7,027 bases of DNA. Source: Actinomycetota bacterium. GTDB taxonomy: Bacteria > Actinomycetota > Actinomycetes > S36-B12. Both the position numbers and the translations under genes were made by a program. Location: positions 3,416 to 10,442 of the forward strand of contig DMPC01000088.1 in the NCBI GenBank assembly GCA_003456155.1. The letters run 5' to 3'. The notes beneath the pieces are model-generated. The model was not told the DNA's origin. It was given only the letters and a program-made list of their open reading frames with translations, and did not search any database. Of the stretch, positions 1-6,519 are shown in pieces. The stretch's first letter is position 1. Every line of letters starts with the position of its first letter.

Positions 1-2388
1 GCCGGCGCGATGATCGCCTACGCCCTCGGCATCACCGAGCTCGACCCGATGAAGCACGGCCTGCTGTTCGAGCGCTTCCTGAACCCCGAGCGCATCTCCA
101 TGCCCGACATCGACATGGACTTCGACGAGCGCCGCCGTGGCGACATGATCCGCTACGCGACCGAGAAGTACGGCGAGGAGCGCGTCGCCCAGATCGTCAC
201 CTACGGATCGATCAAGGCCAAGGCGGCCATCAAGGACTCCGCCCGGGTGCTCGGACACCCGTATGCCCTGGGCGACCGCATCACCAAGGCGATGCCGCCG
301 GCGGTGATGGGCAAGGACATCAGTCTCGCGGGGGCGTTCGATCCGGCGAATCCCCGCTACGGCGAGGCCGCCGAGTTCCGGACCCTGTACGAGTCGGATG
401 CCGACGCCCGCCAGGTCGTCGACACGGCCAAGGGCCTGGAGGGTCTCAAGCGGCAGCCGGGCGTGCATGCGGCAGGCGTGATCCTGTGCCGCGAGCCCCT
501 GATGGACGTCATCCCCGTATGGCGGCGCGAGCAGGACGGCGCGATCATCACGCAGTTCGACATGGGCGCATGCGAGTCGCTCGGCCTGCTCAAGATGGAC
601 TTCCTGGGCCTGCGCAACCTCACCGTGCTGGACGACTGCCTGCGCTACATCGAGGGCAACCAGGGCACGGCGATCGTGCTGGAGGAGCTCACGCTCGACG
701 ACCGTCCGACGTACGACCTCCTGGCCCGCGGCGACACCCTGGGCGTGTTCCAGCTCGACGGCGGCCCGATGCGCGCGCTGCTGCGATCCATGCAGCCGGA
801 CAACTTCGAGGACATCTCGGCTGTTCTCGCCCTGTACCGACCCGGGCCGATGGGCGCCAATGCGCACAACGACTATGCCGACCGCAAGAACGGTCGTAAG
901 CCGGTCGTTCCGATCCATCCGGAGCTCGCGGCGCCACTGGCCGACATCCTCGACGACACCTACGGCCTGATCGTCTACCAGGAGCAGGTCATGGCGATCG
1001 CCCAGAAGCTCGCCGGGTACTCGCTGGGCGCCGCCGACCTGCTTCGTCGCGCGATGGGCAAGAAGAAGAAGGAGATCCTCGACAAGGAGTACGTGCCCTT
1101 CAGCGAGGGCATGCGCGCCAACGGCTACTCCGATGCGGCCATTCGCACGCTGTGGGACATCCTGGTGCCGTTCTCGGACTACGCCTTCAACAAGGCGCAC
1201 ACGGCCGGCTACGGGCTGGTGTCCTACTGGACGGCCTACCTGAAGGCCAACTACCCGGCCGAGTACATGGCCGGACTTCTGACCTCCGTCAAGGACGACA
1301 AGGACAAGTCGGCCGTGTATCTGAACGAGTGCCGACGTATGGGCATCAAGGTCCTGCCTCCCGATGTCAACGACTCCGATGCCGACTTCACGCCTCGTGG
1401 CAGCGACATCCGCTTCGGTCTCTCGGCGATCCGCAACGTCGGGGGCAACGTCGTCGAGTCGATCATTGCGACCCGGCGACGGGTGGGCCGTTTCGCCGAC
1501 TTCCACGACTTCATTGCCAAGGTGGACGCCTCGGTGTGCAACAAGCGCGTCATCGAGTCGCTGATCAAGGCGGGTGCGTTCGACTCCCTCGGCCACACGC
1601 GCAAGGGGCTCTCGCAGATCCACGAGCAGGTCGTCGATGCGGCCGTCGACATCAAGAGGGCGGAGTCGCACGGGCAGTTCGACCTCTTCGGCGGGCTCGA
1701 GGCCGAAGGCGAGAATGCCGTGCTCGCCCGCGATGAGGTGCCCGTGGGGGAGTGGGACAAGACGACACTGCTCGCCCACGAGAGGGAGATGCTCGGCCTC
1801 TACGTGTCCGATCACCCACTCCAGGGCGCCGAGCACGTTCTGGCGCAGCACACCGACCGCACCATCGCCGCTGTCCTGTTGGATGAGCGGGCCGACGGGA
1901 CTGTCGTCACGATCGGTGGACTCGTCACCGGCGTGCAGCGCAAGACGACGAAGCAGGGCTCCCCATGGGCGATCGTGTCGCTCGAGGATCTGGAGGGCTC
2001 GGTCGACGTCATGGTCTTCCCGCAGACCTACGGCACTGTCGGCACGATGCTCGTCGACGATGCCGTCGTCATCGTCCGCGCCCGAGTCGACCGCAGCGAT
2101 GATGACGGGGTCCGCGTGGTGGCCATGGAGGTGACTCAGCCTGATCTGAGCGAGGCCGGGTCGGGCCCGGTGCGACTGTCCATGGCAGCGGCACGCTGCG
2201 TCCCGCCCTTGGTGGAGCGGCTCAAGGACGTCCTCTCGGCGCACCCGGGAACGACGGAGGTCCACCTGCACCTCACCGGAGGAGCGAAGACCTCCGTGCT
2301 CCGGCTTGACGACCGCTTCCGGGTGACGCCCTCGCCCTCGCTGTACGGCGACCTGAAGGCCCTCCTCGGGCCCGCGTGCCTGGGATGA
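1..2388 (+). CDS. dnaE: DNA polymerase III subunit alpha, 5'-truncated by window edge
   Basis: Catalytic alpha subunit of the replicative DNA polymerase III, which extends primers at the fork. The reading frame is open from base 1 (Ala-Gly-Ala before the first ATG at 10), so that ATG is internal. About 795 C-terminal residues of a protein usually near 1,180 are present; the PHP domain and the first part of the palm lie outside the window. Visible parts in order: the palm motif PDIDMDFD (103-126), whose Asp codons at 106-108 and 112-114 match two catalytic metal ligands; LKMDFLGL, with the third Asp at 598-600; the YRPGPMG and YGLIVYQEQVM blocks (about 835-1000); the FNKAHTAGYG block near 1190; a helix-hairpin-helix region; a QFDLF beta-clamp-binding motif (1675-1689); an OB fold (about 1900-2100); and a C-terminal domain ending Cys-Leu-Gly. 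All three catalytic Asp are intact. It resembles actinobacterial DnaE1 rather than the mutagenic DnaE2, mainly because of the clamp motif and full-length C-terminus. The last codon overlaps the next gene as ATGA. Confidence 0.97.
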   Translation, partial: AGAMIAYALGITELDPMKHGLLFERFLNPERISMPDIDMDFDERRRGDMIRYATEKYGEERVAQIVTYGSIKAKAAIKDSARVLGHPYALGDRITKAMPPAVMGKDISLAGAFDPANPRYGEAAEFRTLYESDADARQVVDTAKGLEGLKRQPGVHAAGVILCREPLMDVIPVWRREQDGAIITQFDMGACESLGLLKMDFLGLRNLTVLDDCLRYIEGNQGTAIVLEELTLDDRPTYDLLARGDTLGVFQLDGGPMRALLRSMQPDNFEDISAVLALYRPGPMGANAHNDYADRKNGRKPVVPIHPELAAPLADILDDTYGLIVYQEQVMAIAQKLAGYSLGAADLLRRAMGKKKKEILDKEYVPFSEGMRANGYSDAAIRTLWDILVPFSDYAFNKAHTAGYGLVSYWTAYLKANYPAEYMAGLLTSVKDDKDKSAVYLNECRRMGIKVLPPDVNDSDADFTPRGSDIRFGLSAIRNVGGNVVESIIATRRRVGRFADFHDFIAKVDASVCNKRVIESLIKAGAFDSLGHTRKGLSQIHEQVVDAAVDIKRAESHGQFDLFGGLEAEGENAVLARDEVPVGEWDKTTLLAHEREMLGLYVSDHPLQGAEHVLAQHTDRTIAAVLLDERADGTVVTIGGLVTGVQRKTTKQGSPWAIVSLEDLEGSVDVMVFPQTYGTVGTMLVDDAVVIVRARVDRSDDDGVRVVAMEVTQPDLSEAGSGPVRLSMAAARCVPPLVERLKDVLSAHPGTTEVHLHLTGGAKTSVLRLDDRFRVTPSPSLYGDLKALLGPACLG

Positions 2389-2891
2389 CCACGACACGGA
2401 AGGCCTCGGCGGTGATCGTGGCGGGCCTGATCTTCGGGCTCGTGAGCGGTGCTGCCCTGGGGGTGGTCTGGTCGGCCCTGGCGCCCCGCGTCCCCACGGT
2501 CATCAGCCCGGACGGCGTGTCCCCGGATGCCTTCCAGCCCGAGCAGTACTTCTCGTCCGACATCGCGTTCGGCGTGCTTGCGCTCGTCGCCGGGGTGGCC
2601 GTCACGATCGGCCTCGCCTACATGCGGCGGGAGCATCTGGCCTCGGTTCTCGTCAGTGCCCTGCTCGCGAGCGCCGTGGGCACGGCGGCGATGTGGTTCG
2701 TCGGCACGAGGCTCGGATCCGTCGACATCGAGGGGCTGCAGGCCACGACGACCGGTGAGCTCGTCGTGGATGGTCCGCTGCAGGTGTCCTTGAGCGCGAT
2801 GTACCTGATGTGGCCGCTCGCCTCCGCAGGCGTCGTCACCTTCCTGGCGCTGGGTGACTGGCTGCAGGAGAGGCGTCGGGCCGGCCGATAG
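2385..2891 (+). CDS. Small four-helix membrane protein, DUF2567-like
   Basis: Predicted integral membrane protein of 168 residues, function unknown. Four hydrophobic segments can be read at about residues 8-32, 59-79, 85-107 and 137-157. The tail is strongly basic (QERRRAGR). Between helices 1 and 2 is a polar, acidic loop of about 25 residues (PRVPTVISPDG onward, then PEQYFSSD), and between helices 3 and 4 a second polar loop. A first helix ending in a W-x(2)-LAP motif, followed by a Pro/Glu-rich extracellular loop, recalls the DUF2567 family of actinobacterial membrane proteins; this is recognition by pattern only. I chose the ATG at 2385 because it overlaps the dnaE stop as ATGA, the usual coupled arrangement; a GTG at 2376 in the same frame would add three residues (Met-Pro-Gly). 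No strong ribosome-binding site precedes either start, so translation probably depends on ribosomes finishing dnaE. Its 3' end overlaps the convergent deacylase gene by 56 bp. Confidence 0.8.
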   Translation: MTTTRKASAVIVAGLIFGLVSGAALGVVWSALAPRVPTVISPDGVSPDAFQPEQYFSSDIAFGVLALVAGVAVTIGLAYMRREHLASVLVSALLASAVGTAAMWFVGTRLGSVDIEGLQATTTGELVVDGPLQVSLSAMYLMWPLASAGVVTFLALGDWLQERRRAGR

Positions 2892-3360
2892 GCGCGACCA
2901 CGGCCTTGGTGATCTCGATGAGGTCGGTCGGGTCGAGGCCGAGGTCGAGGCCACGACGGCCGCCGCTCACATAGACCTTCGTGAGCTCCGCGGCGGTGGA
3001 GTCGATGTAGGTGGGCAGGGCGCGCTTCTGACCGAGCGGAGAGATGCCGCCGAGGACGTACCCCGTGATGCGCTGGGCACGCGCCGGGTCGGCCATCTCG
3101 GCCCGGCGCCCTCCGGCCGCTGTCGCGAGCGCCTTGAGGTCCAGGGAGCCGGCGACGGGGACGACCGCGACCACGAGGTCGCCGTCGATGTCGGCGATCA
3201 GCGTCTTGAACACTTGAGCGGGGTCCAGCCCGAGCGCAGCAGCCGCCTCGAGTCCGTAGGAGGACGCCCGGGGATCGTGGTCGTACGTGTGTCGGGAGAA
3301 CTCGACGCCGGCCCGGGTGAGGGCGAGGGTCGCGGGTGTGCCGCCTGCCTTGGCTGCCAT
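2836..3360 (-). CDS. ybaK: YbaK/EbsC-family Cys-tRNA(Pro) deacylase
   Basis: A cytoplasmic, free-standing editing enzyme of 174 residues that hydrolyses Cys mischarged onto tRNA(Pro) by prolyl-tRNA synthetase. The sequence follows E. coli YbaK closely along its length: the HTYDHDP block (24-30), VFKTL with the invariant catalytic-site Lys at residue 52, VVPVAGSLDLKALA (67-79), AEMADPARAQRITGY (87-101), the GGISPLGQKR loop (104-113), and YVSGGRRGLDLGLDP near residues 130-144. Length is close to the usual 155-160, plus a Pro/Ala-rich tail of about 17 residues (from GRPDASPAAS) that is encoded in the overlap with the convergent membrane-protein gene. The ATG at 3360 gives a sensible N-terminus. 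It lies 15 bp after the stop of the LON-domain gene, so the two are probably co-transcribed. There is no clear Shine-Dalgarno; a GGCGGCGG stretch precedes the start. The family assignment is firm; the exact substrate (Cys-tRNA(Pro) or a related mischarged tRNA) is inferred from homology. Confidence 0.94.
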   Translation of the reverse strand: MAAKAGGTPATLALTRAGVEFSRHTYDHDPRASSYGLEAAAALGLDPAQVFKTLIADIDGDLVVAVVPVAGSLDLKALATAAGGRRAEMADPARAQRITGYVLGGISPLGQKRALPTYIDSTAAELTKVYVSGGRRGLDLGLDPTDLIEITKAVVAPIGRPDASPAASHPAPGR

Positions 3361-3375
3361 GGAATCGGCCGCCGC

Positions 3376-4044
3376 CTAGTTCAGGGACGGGGCGGCGCCC
3401 GGCAGATCGAGGGCAGGAACGGCTGCGAGCTCGGAGATCAGCAGCGTCTCGCGGGACAGGAGGCTGCTGGCGTAGGTCAGTCGCTCCGACGTGGTCTCCG
3501 CCGCCAGAAGGTGCTGTCGCTCGTCCGGCGGAATCACCATCGCCGCTGTCACGAGGTAGGAGAGCACGGTCGGGTCCTGCGGGATCTCGTCGTCCTCGAC
3601 GGTGGCCTGCACCTGGCCGCTGAGCGCCGCCCGGTAGTCATGGAACCGCCGGCTGACCTGCCCGGTCAGCACGGTGTCGACCGGACCGGGGAGATCCTCG
3701 AGGAACTCCACCTCGCCGCGCAGGAGGGGAGCGCTGTCGTCCAGATCCAGCAGCCGGAATCGCCGACTCCCGGTCGTCACGATCTCGAAGCGGCCGTCCT
3801 CGAGCTCCTCGGCCTGGCGCAGGATCGCCGAGACACCGATGGGGAACAGGGCGTCGATGCCGTCCCGGCCGATATCCCTGCCGTCGCGCACGGCGATGAT
3901 GCCGAACTCCCGCTCGTCCTCGTCGGGCATGTCGAGCAGGTCCCGCACCAGCCCCCGGTAGCGCGGCTCGAAGATGTGCAGGGGAAGCACCAGCCCGGGC
4001 ACCAGGGGCGTGTTGAGGGGGAACAGGGGAAGCGGCTCGGACAC
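3376..4044 (-). CDS. Stand-alone LON substrate-binding-domain protein
   Basis: A 222-residue cytoplasmic protein made only of a LON N-terminal (substrate-binding, PUA-like) domain; there is no AAA+ ATPase and no Ser-Lys protease domain, so it is not Lon itself. Evidence: the classic opening PLPLFPLNTPLVPGLVLPL followed by HIFEPRY (residues 4-29), then FGIIAV (48-52), IGVSAIL (69-75), an FEIVTTGSRRFRLL strand block (86-99), and a C-terminal helical half with VIPPDERQHLLAAETTSERL. Single-domain LON proteins are common in bacteria and their role is poorly known; peptide or misfolded-protein binding is only an inference. I chose the GTG at 4044 because it places the conserved PLFPLN block four residues from the N-terminus, as is usual in the family. 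An in-frame ATG at 4080 would add 12 residues, including a TTA codon rare in such DNA, and would overlap hisD; the frame stays open to 4329 but that part looks like a hisD shadow. It is divergent from hisD across 22 bp and probably leads an operon with the downstream deacylase. Confidence 0.9.
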   Translation of the reverse strand: MSEPLPLFPLNTPLVPGLVLPLHIFEPRYRGLVRDLLDMPDEDEREFGIIAVRDGRDIGRDGIDALFPIGVSAILRQAEELEDGRFEIVTTGSRRFRLLDLDDSAPLLRGEVEFLEDLPGPVDTVLTGQVSRRFHDYRAALSGQVQATVEDDEIPQDPTVLSYLVTAAMVIPPDERQHLLAAETTSERLTYASSLLSRETLLISELAAVPALDLPGAAPSLN

Positions 4045-4054
4045 GAGCGCAGCG

Positions 4055-4060
4055 TAAGGT
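4055..4060 (+). promoter_or_regulatory. Putative -10 element for a leaderless hisD transcript
   Basis: The hexamer TAAGGT fits the TANNNT -10 consensus of actinobacterial primary-sigma promoters. It is followed by exactly six bases (AAGGGC) and then the hisD GTG at 4067, the spacing expected when transcription starts on the first base of the start codon. I see no convincing -35 box, which is common in this group. The alternative reading is that AAGG at 4056-4059 serves as a Shine-Dalgarno seven bases before the GTG; the two readings exclude each other for this transcript. Confidence 0.5.
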
Positions 4061-4061
4061 A
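4056..4061 (-). promoter_or_regulatory. Putative -10 element for the LON-domain gene
   Basis: Read on the minus strand, this is TACCTT, which also fits TANNNT. It ends 11 bases before the GTG start at 4044, so transcription would begin about five bases ahead of the start codon. The bases between show no purine-rich ribosome-binding site, which agrees with a very short or absent leader. It overlaps the hisD -10 candidate by five bases. No clear -35 box is seen; upstream sequence on this strand lies inside hisD. Confidence 0.35.
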
Positions 4062-4066
4062 AGGGC

Positions 4067-5380
4067 GTGATCCGACGCATCGACCTTCGTGCTTCGCAGG
4101 CGAACCCGCGTGATGTGGTGCCTCGAGCCGCGATGGACGTCGCCGATGCCGGTGAGCGGATCCGTCCCATCCTCGCCGACGTCCGCGACCAGGGTGCTGA
4201 GGCCGTTCTTCGGTGGTCGGAGCAGCTCGATGGCGTCCGGCCTCCCTCGCTTCGCGTTCCCCAGGAGGTGCTGCAGCAGCAGGCTGAGGCGCTGGACCCG
4301 CGGGTGCGCGACGCCCTCCTGGAGTCCATCGACCGCGCACGCCGGGTGCATGCGGATCAGCGTCGTGCCGACACCACGACCGTGGTGGTGCCCGGCGGAA
4401 CGGTCACCGAGCGCTGGCTGCCGGTCGATCGCGTGGGCCTGTACGTCCCCGGTGGCCGGGCCGTCTACCCGAGCAGCGTCGTCATGAACGTCGTCCCGGC
4501 GCAGACGGCAGGAGTGGCCTCGCTTGCGGTCGTGTCACCCCCGCAGCGTGACTTCGGCGGCTGGCCGCACCCCACGATCCTCGCGGCCTGTGCTCTGCTG
4601 GGCGTCGAGGAGGTCTACGCCGTGGGCGGCGCCCAGGCCGTCGCCATGCTGGCCTACGGTGTCGAGCTGCCCGAGGGTGGCCGCTGCGAGCCGGTCGACC
4701 TCGTCACCGGTCCTGGGAACATCTACGTCACGGCGGCGAAGCGCGCGCTGCAGGGCGTCATCGGCATCGACTCCGAGGCCGGCCCGACCGAGGTCATGAT
4801 CCTCGCCGACTCGTCCGCCGATCCGGCGCACGTTGCGGCCGACCTGATCAGCCAGGCCGAGCACGATGTGCTCGCCGCCGCAGTGCTGGTCACGGACGAT
4901 CCGGACCTCGCCGACGCGGTGGAGCGACAGGTCGAGGCCCAGCTCGCCACCACCAAGCACGTCGAGCGGATCACCGAGGCGCTCGACGGTGCCCAGAGCG
5001 CCATCGTCCTGGTCGATGACCTGGAGGCCGGGCTCCGCGTGGTCGACGCCTACGCGGCCGAGCACCTGGAGATCCACACGCGCAACGCCCGCGAGTGGGC
5101 CCTTCGCGTGCGCAACGCGGGCGCCATCTTCGTCGGTACCTACGCGCCGGTCTCGCTGGGCGACTACGCGGCCGGCTCCAACCACGTCCTCCCGACTGCC
5201 GGGTCGGCCCGTCACTCGTCAGGTCTCTCGGTCCAGTCCTTCCTGCGCGGCATCCATGTCGTCGAGTACGACGAGAACGCCCTGCGCGACGTGGCCCCGC
5301 ATGTGCTGGCGCTGTCGGAGGCGGAGGATCTGCCGGCCCATGGGCAGGCGGTGCGAGCGCGCTTCGAGGACGAGGGGTGA
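4067..5380 (+). CDS. hisD: Histidinol dehydrogenase
   Basis: Zinc- and NAD-dependent enzyme that oxidises L-histidinol in two steps, through histidinal, to L-histidine: the last reactions of histidine synthesis, in the cytoplasm. At 437 residues it is full length for the family. Diagnostic blocks: DRVGLYVPGGRAVYPSSVVMN (121-141, with the P-G-G loop), VTGPGNIYVTAAKR (213-226), DSEAGPTE (235-242), SQAEHD (262-267), AAEHLEI (330-336), GDYAAGSNHVLPT (365-377) and SGLSVQ (385-390). By alignment with the E. coli enzyme the zinc ligands are Gln263, His266, Asp366 and His425, and the catalytic pair is Glu332-His333; all are present. The GTG at 4067 gives the expected IRRIDLR-type N-terminus and lies six bases after a TAAGGT element, suggesting a leaderless mRNA. 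It is the first gene of a his operon and overlaps hisC as GTGA. I saw no attenuator-like leader peptide or T-box; there is no room for one in the 22 bp gap. Confidence 0.97.
   Translation: MIRRIDLRASQANPRDVVPRAAMDVADAGERIRPILADVRDQGAEAVLRWSEQLDGVRPPSLRVPQEVLQQQAEALDPRVRDALLESIDRARRVHADQRRADTTTVVVPGGTVTERWLPVDRVGLYVPGGRAVYPSSVVMNVVPAQTAGVASLAVVSPPQRDFGGWPHPTILAACALLGVEEVYAVGGAQAVAMLAYGVELPEGGRCEPVDLVTGPGNIYVTAAKRALQGVIGIDSEAGPTEVMILADSSADPAHVAADLISQAEHDVLAAAVLVTDDPDLADAVERQVEAQLATTKHVERITEALDGAQSAIVLVDDLEAGLRVVDAYAAEHLEIHTRNAREWALRVRNAGAIFVGTYAPVSLGDYAAGSNHVLPTAGSARHSSGLSVQSFLRGIHVVEYDENALRDVAPHVLALSEAEDLPAHGQAVRARFEDEG
5366..5370 (+). promoter_or_regulatory. Ribosome-binding site for hisC
   Basis: GAGGA inside the last codons of hisD, six bases before the GTG at 5377. 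It supports that start over in-frame codons upstream within hisD and fits translational coupling with hisD. Confidence 0.7.
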
Positions 5381-6519
5381 GCGGCGGGTTTGTCCTGCCG
5401 ATCCGAGACGACCTGGTCGGCCAGGAGTCGTACGGAGCGCCGCAGCTCGACGTCGCTGCGCGACTGAACGTCAACGAGAATCCCTTCGACCTGCCGGACG
5501 ATCTCGCCGAGGCGATGGGGCGAGCGGTCGCCGAGGCCGCGATCTCGCTGAACCGCTACCCCGATCGCGACGCCACCGACCTCCGCCTGGCCCTGGCGGA
5601 GTACGTGGCCCGCGAAGCAGGGGCCCCGGTCGACGTCTCCCAGGTCTGGGCGGCGAACGGCTCGAACGAGGTGATGCACCAGTTGTTCCTCGCCTTCGGC
5701 GGCCCGGGCCGACTGGCGATCACCTTCGATCCGACGTACTCGATGTACCCGGAGTACGCGCGCGACACGTTCACCGAGTTCGCGACCTACTCGCGCACGG
5801 AGGACTTCGCCGTCGACATCCCCGTCGCACTCGCGGCGATCGCTGAACGGCGCCCCAGCATCGTCGTCGTCACCTCGCCCAACAACCCGACGGGGACTGC
5901 GCTGCCCATCCAGGACCTCACGACCCTCGCCGAGGGCGCGCGACTGGCCGGGGCCATGCTCATCGTCGACGAGGCCTACGCAGAGTTCCGGCATGACGGC
6001 GTGCCCTCGGCCGTCTCCCTGTTGGCCGATCATCCCAACATGGTTGTGACCCGCACGATGTCGAAGGCCTTCGCGTTGGCGGGCGCGAGGCTGGGCTACT
6101 GCGTGGCGGCAGACCCTGCCGTCGTGTCGACGCTCATGGTGGTGCGGCTGCCCTACCACCTCTCGGCGGTGACCCAGGCCGTCGCCCGCACCGCCCTCGC
6201 CCATGCGGACGTGCTGCAGGCGCAGGTGGCGCTGCTTCGGCGCGAGCGGGACTCGCTTGCCGCGTGGCTGGTGGAGGAGGGGCTTCGGGTGTCTCCCAGC
6301 GACGCCAACTTCCTGCTCTTCGGCACTTTCCCCGATCGCGATGAGGTCTGGCGCGGACTGCTCGCTCGCGATGTGCTCGTCCGCCAGACGGGCCCGGAGG
6401 GCTGGCTGCGGGTGAGCATCGGAACGCCGGAGGAGAACGATAGGTTCAGGTCCGCCCTGCGCGACGTGCTCGGCGCCGACCACGAGGGCCAGGGACGACG
6501 AGAGGACGACCGGTCATGA
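5377..6519 (+). CDS. hisC: Histidinol-phosphate aminotransferase
   Basis: PLP-dependent fold-type I aminotransferase of 380 residues. It transfers the amino group of glutamate to imidazole-acetol phosphate to give L-histidinol phosphate. Motifs: LNVNENPFDLP (30-40), the substrate-recognition entry; NRYPD (59-63); AANGSNEVM (92-100), binding the PLP phosphate; SPNNPTG (167-173) with the PLP-contacting Asn170; VDEAYAEF (197-204) with Asp198 and Tyr201; TMSKAFALAGARLGY (227-241) with the Schiff-base Lys230; and LRVSIGTPEEND (344-355) with the carboxylate/phosphate-binding Arg345. All key residues are present. The GTG at 5377 shares GTGA with the hisD stop, is preceded by GAGGA at 5366-5370, and gives the usual family length. 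The frame is open upstream to 5095, but that part lies within hisD and has no family similarity. The polar tail (GQGRREDDRS) holds the hisB ribosome-binding site. Paralogous aromatic aminotransferases look similar, but the his operon context decides. Confidence 0.96.
   Translation: MSGGFVLPIRDDLVGQESYGAPQLDVAARLNVNENPFDLPDDLAEAMGRAVAEAAISLNRYPDRDATDLRLALAEYVAREAGAPVDVSQVWAANGSNEVMHQLFLAFGGPGRLAITFDPTYSMYPEYARDTFTEFATYSRTEDFAVDIPVALAAIAERRPSIVVVTSPNNPTGTALPIQDLTTLAEGARLAGAMLIVDEAYAEFRHDGVPSAVSLLADHPNMVVTRTMSKAFALAGARLGYCVAADPAVVSTLMVVRLPYHLSAVTQAVARTALAHADVLQAQVALLRRERDSLAAWLVEEGLRVSPSDANFLLFGTFPDRDEVWRGLLARDVLVRQTGPEGWLRVSIGTPEENDRFRSALRDVLGADHEGQGRREDDRS
6501..6506 (+). promoter_or_regulatory. 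Ribosome-binding site for hisB
   Basis: AGAGGA within the 3' end of hisC, nine bases before the ATG at 6516. It supports that start and fits coupled translation of hisC and hisB. Confidence 0.65.

Noticed and set aside
2931..2951. Short direct repeat of GAGGTCGAGGCC-like units
   Set aside because: It encodes the Gly-Leu-Asp-Leu-Gly-Leu-Asp stretch of YbaK; two copies only, explained by the protein sequence.
2854..4062. 402-codon open frame on the + strand across ybaK and the LON-domain gene
   Set aside because: It is antisense to two genes with clear family motifs, and its Arg/Gly/Val/Glu-rich composition is typical of a shadow frame in high-GC DNA.
4067..4200. Histidine attenuator or T-box ahead of the his operon
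   Set aside because: Only 22 bp separate hisD from the divergent gene; there is no leader peptide rich in His and no space for the RNA structure.
4045..4329. N-terminal extension of the LON-domain gene up to an ATG at 4329 (or 4080)
   Set aside because: The extension lies inside hisD, is rich in Ser/Arg without family similarity, and the conserved LON opening starts right after the GTG at 4044.
5095..5376. Upstream in-frame extension of hisC
   Set aside because: It overlaps the conserved C-terminal part of hisD, and the GTG at 5377 has a good ribosome-binding site and gives the normal family length.
5212..6483. 423-codon open frame on the - strand opposite hisC
   Set aside because: Low-complexity Arg/Gly/His/Val composition, no recognisable motif, and full overlap with the well-supported hisD end and hisC.
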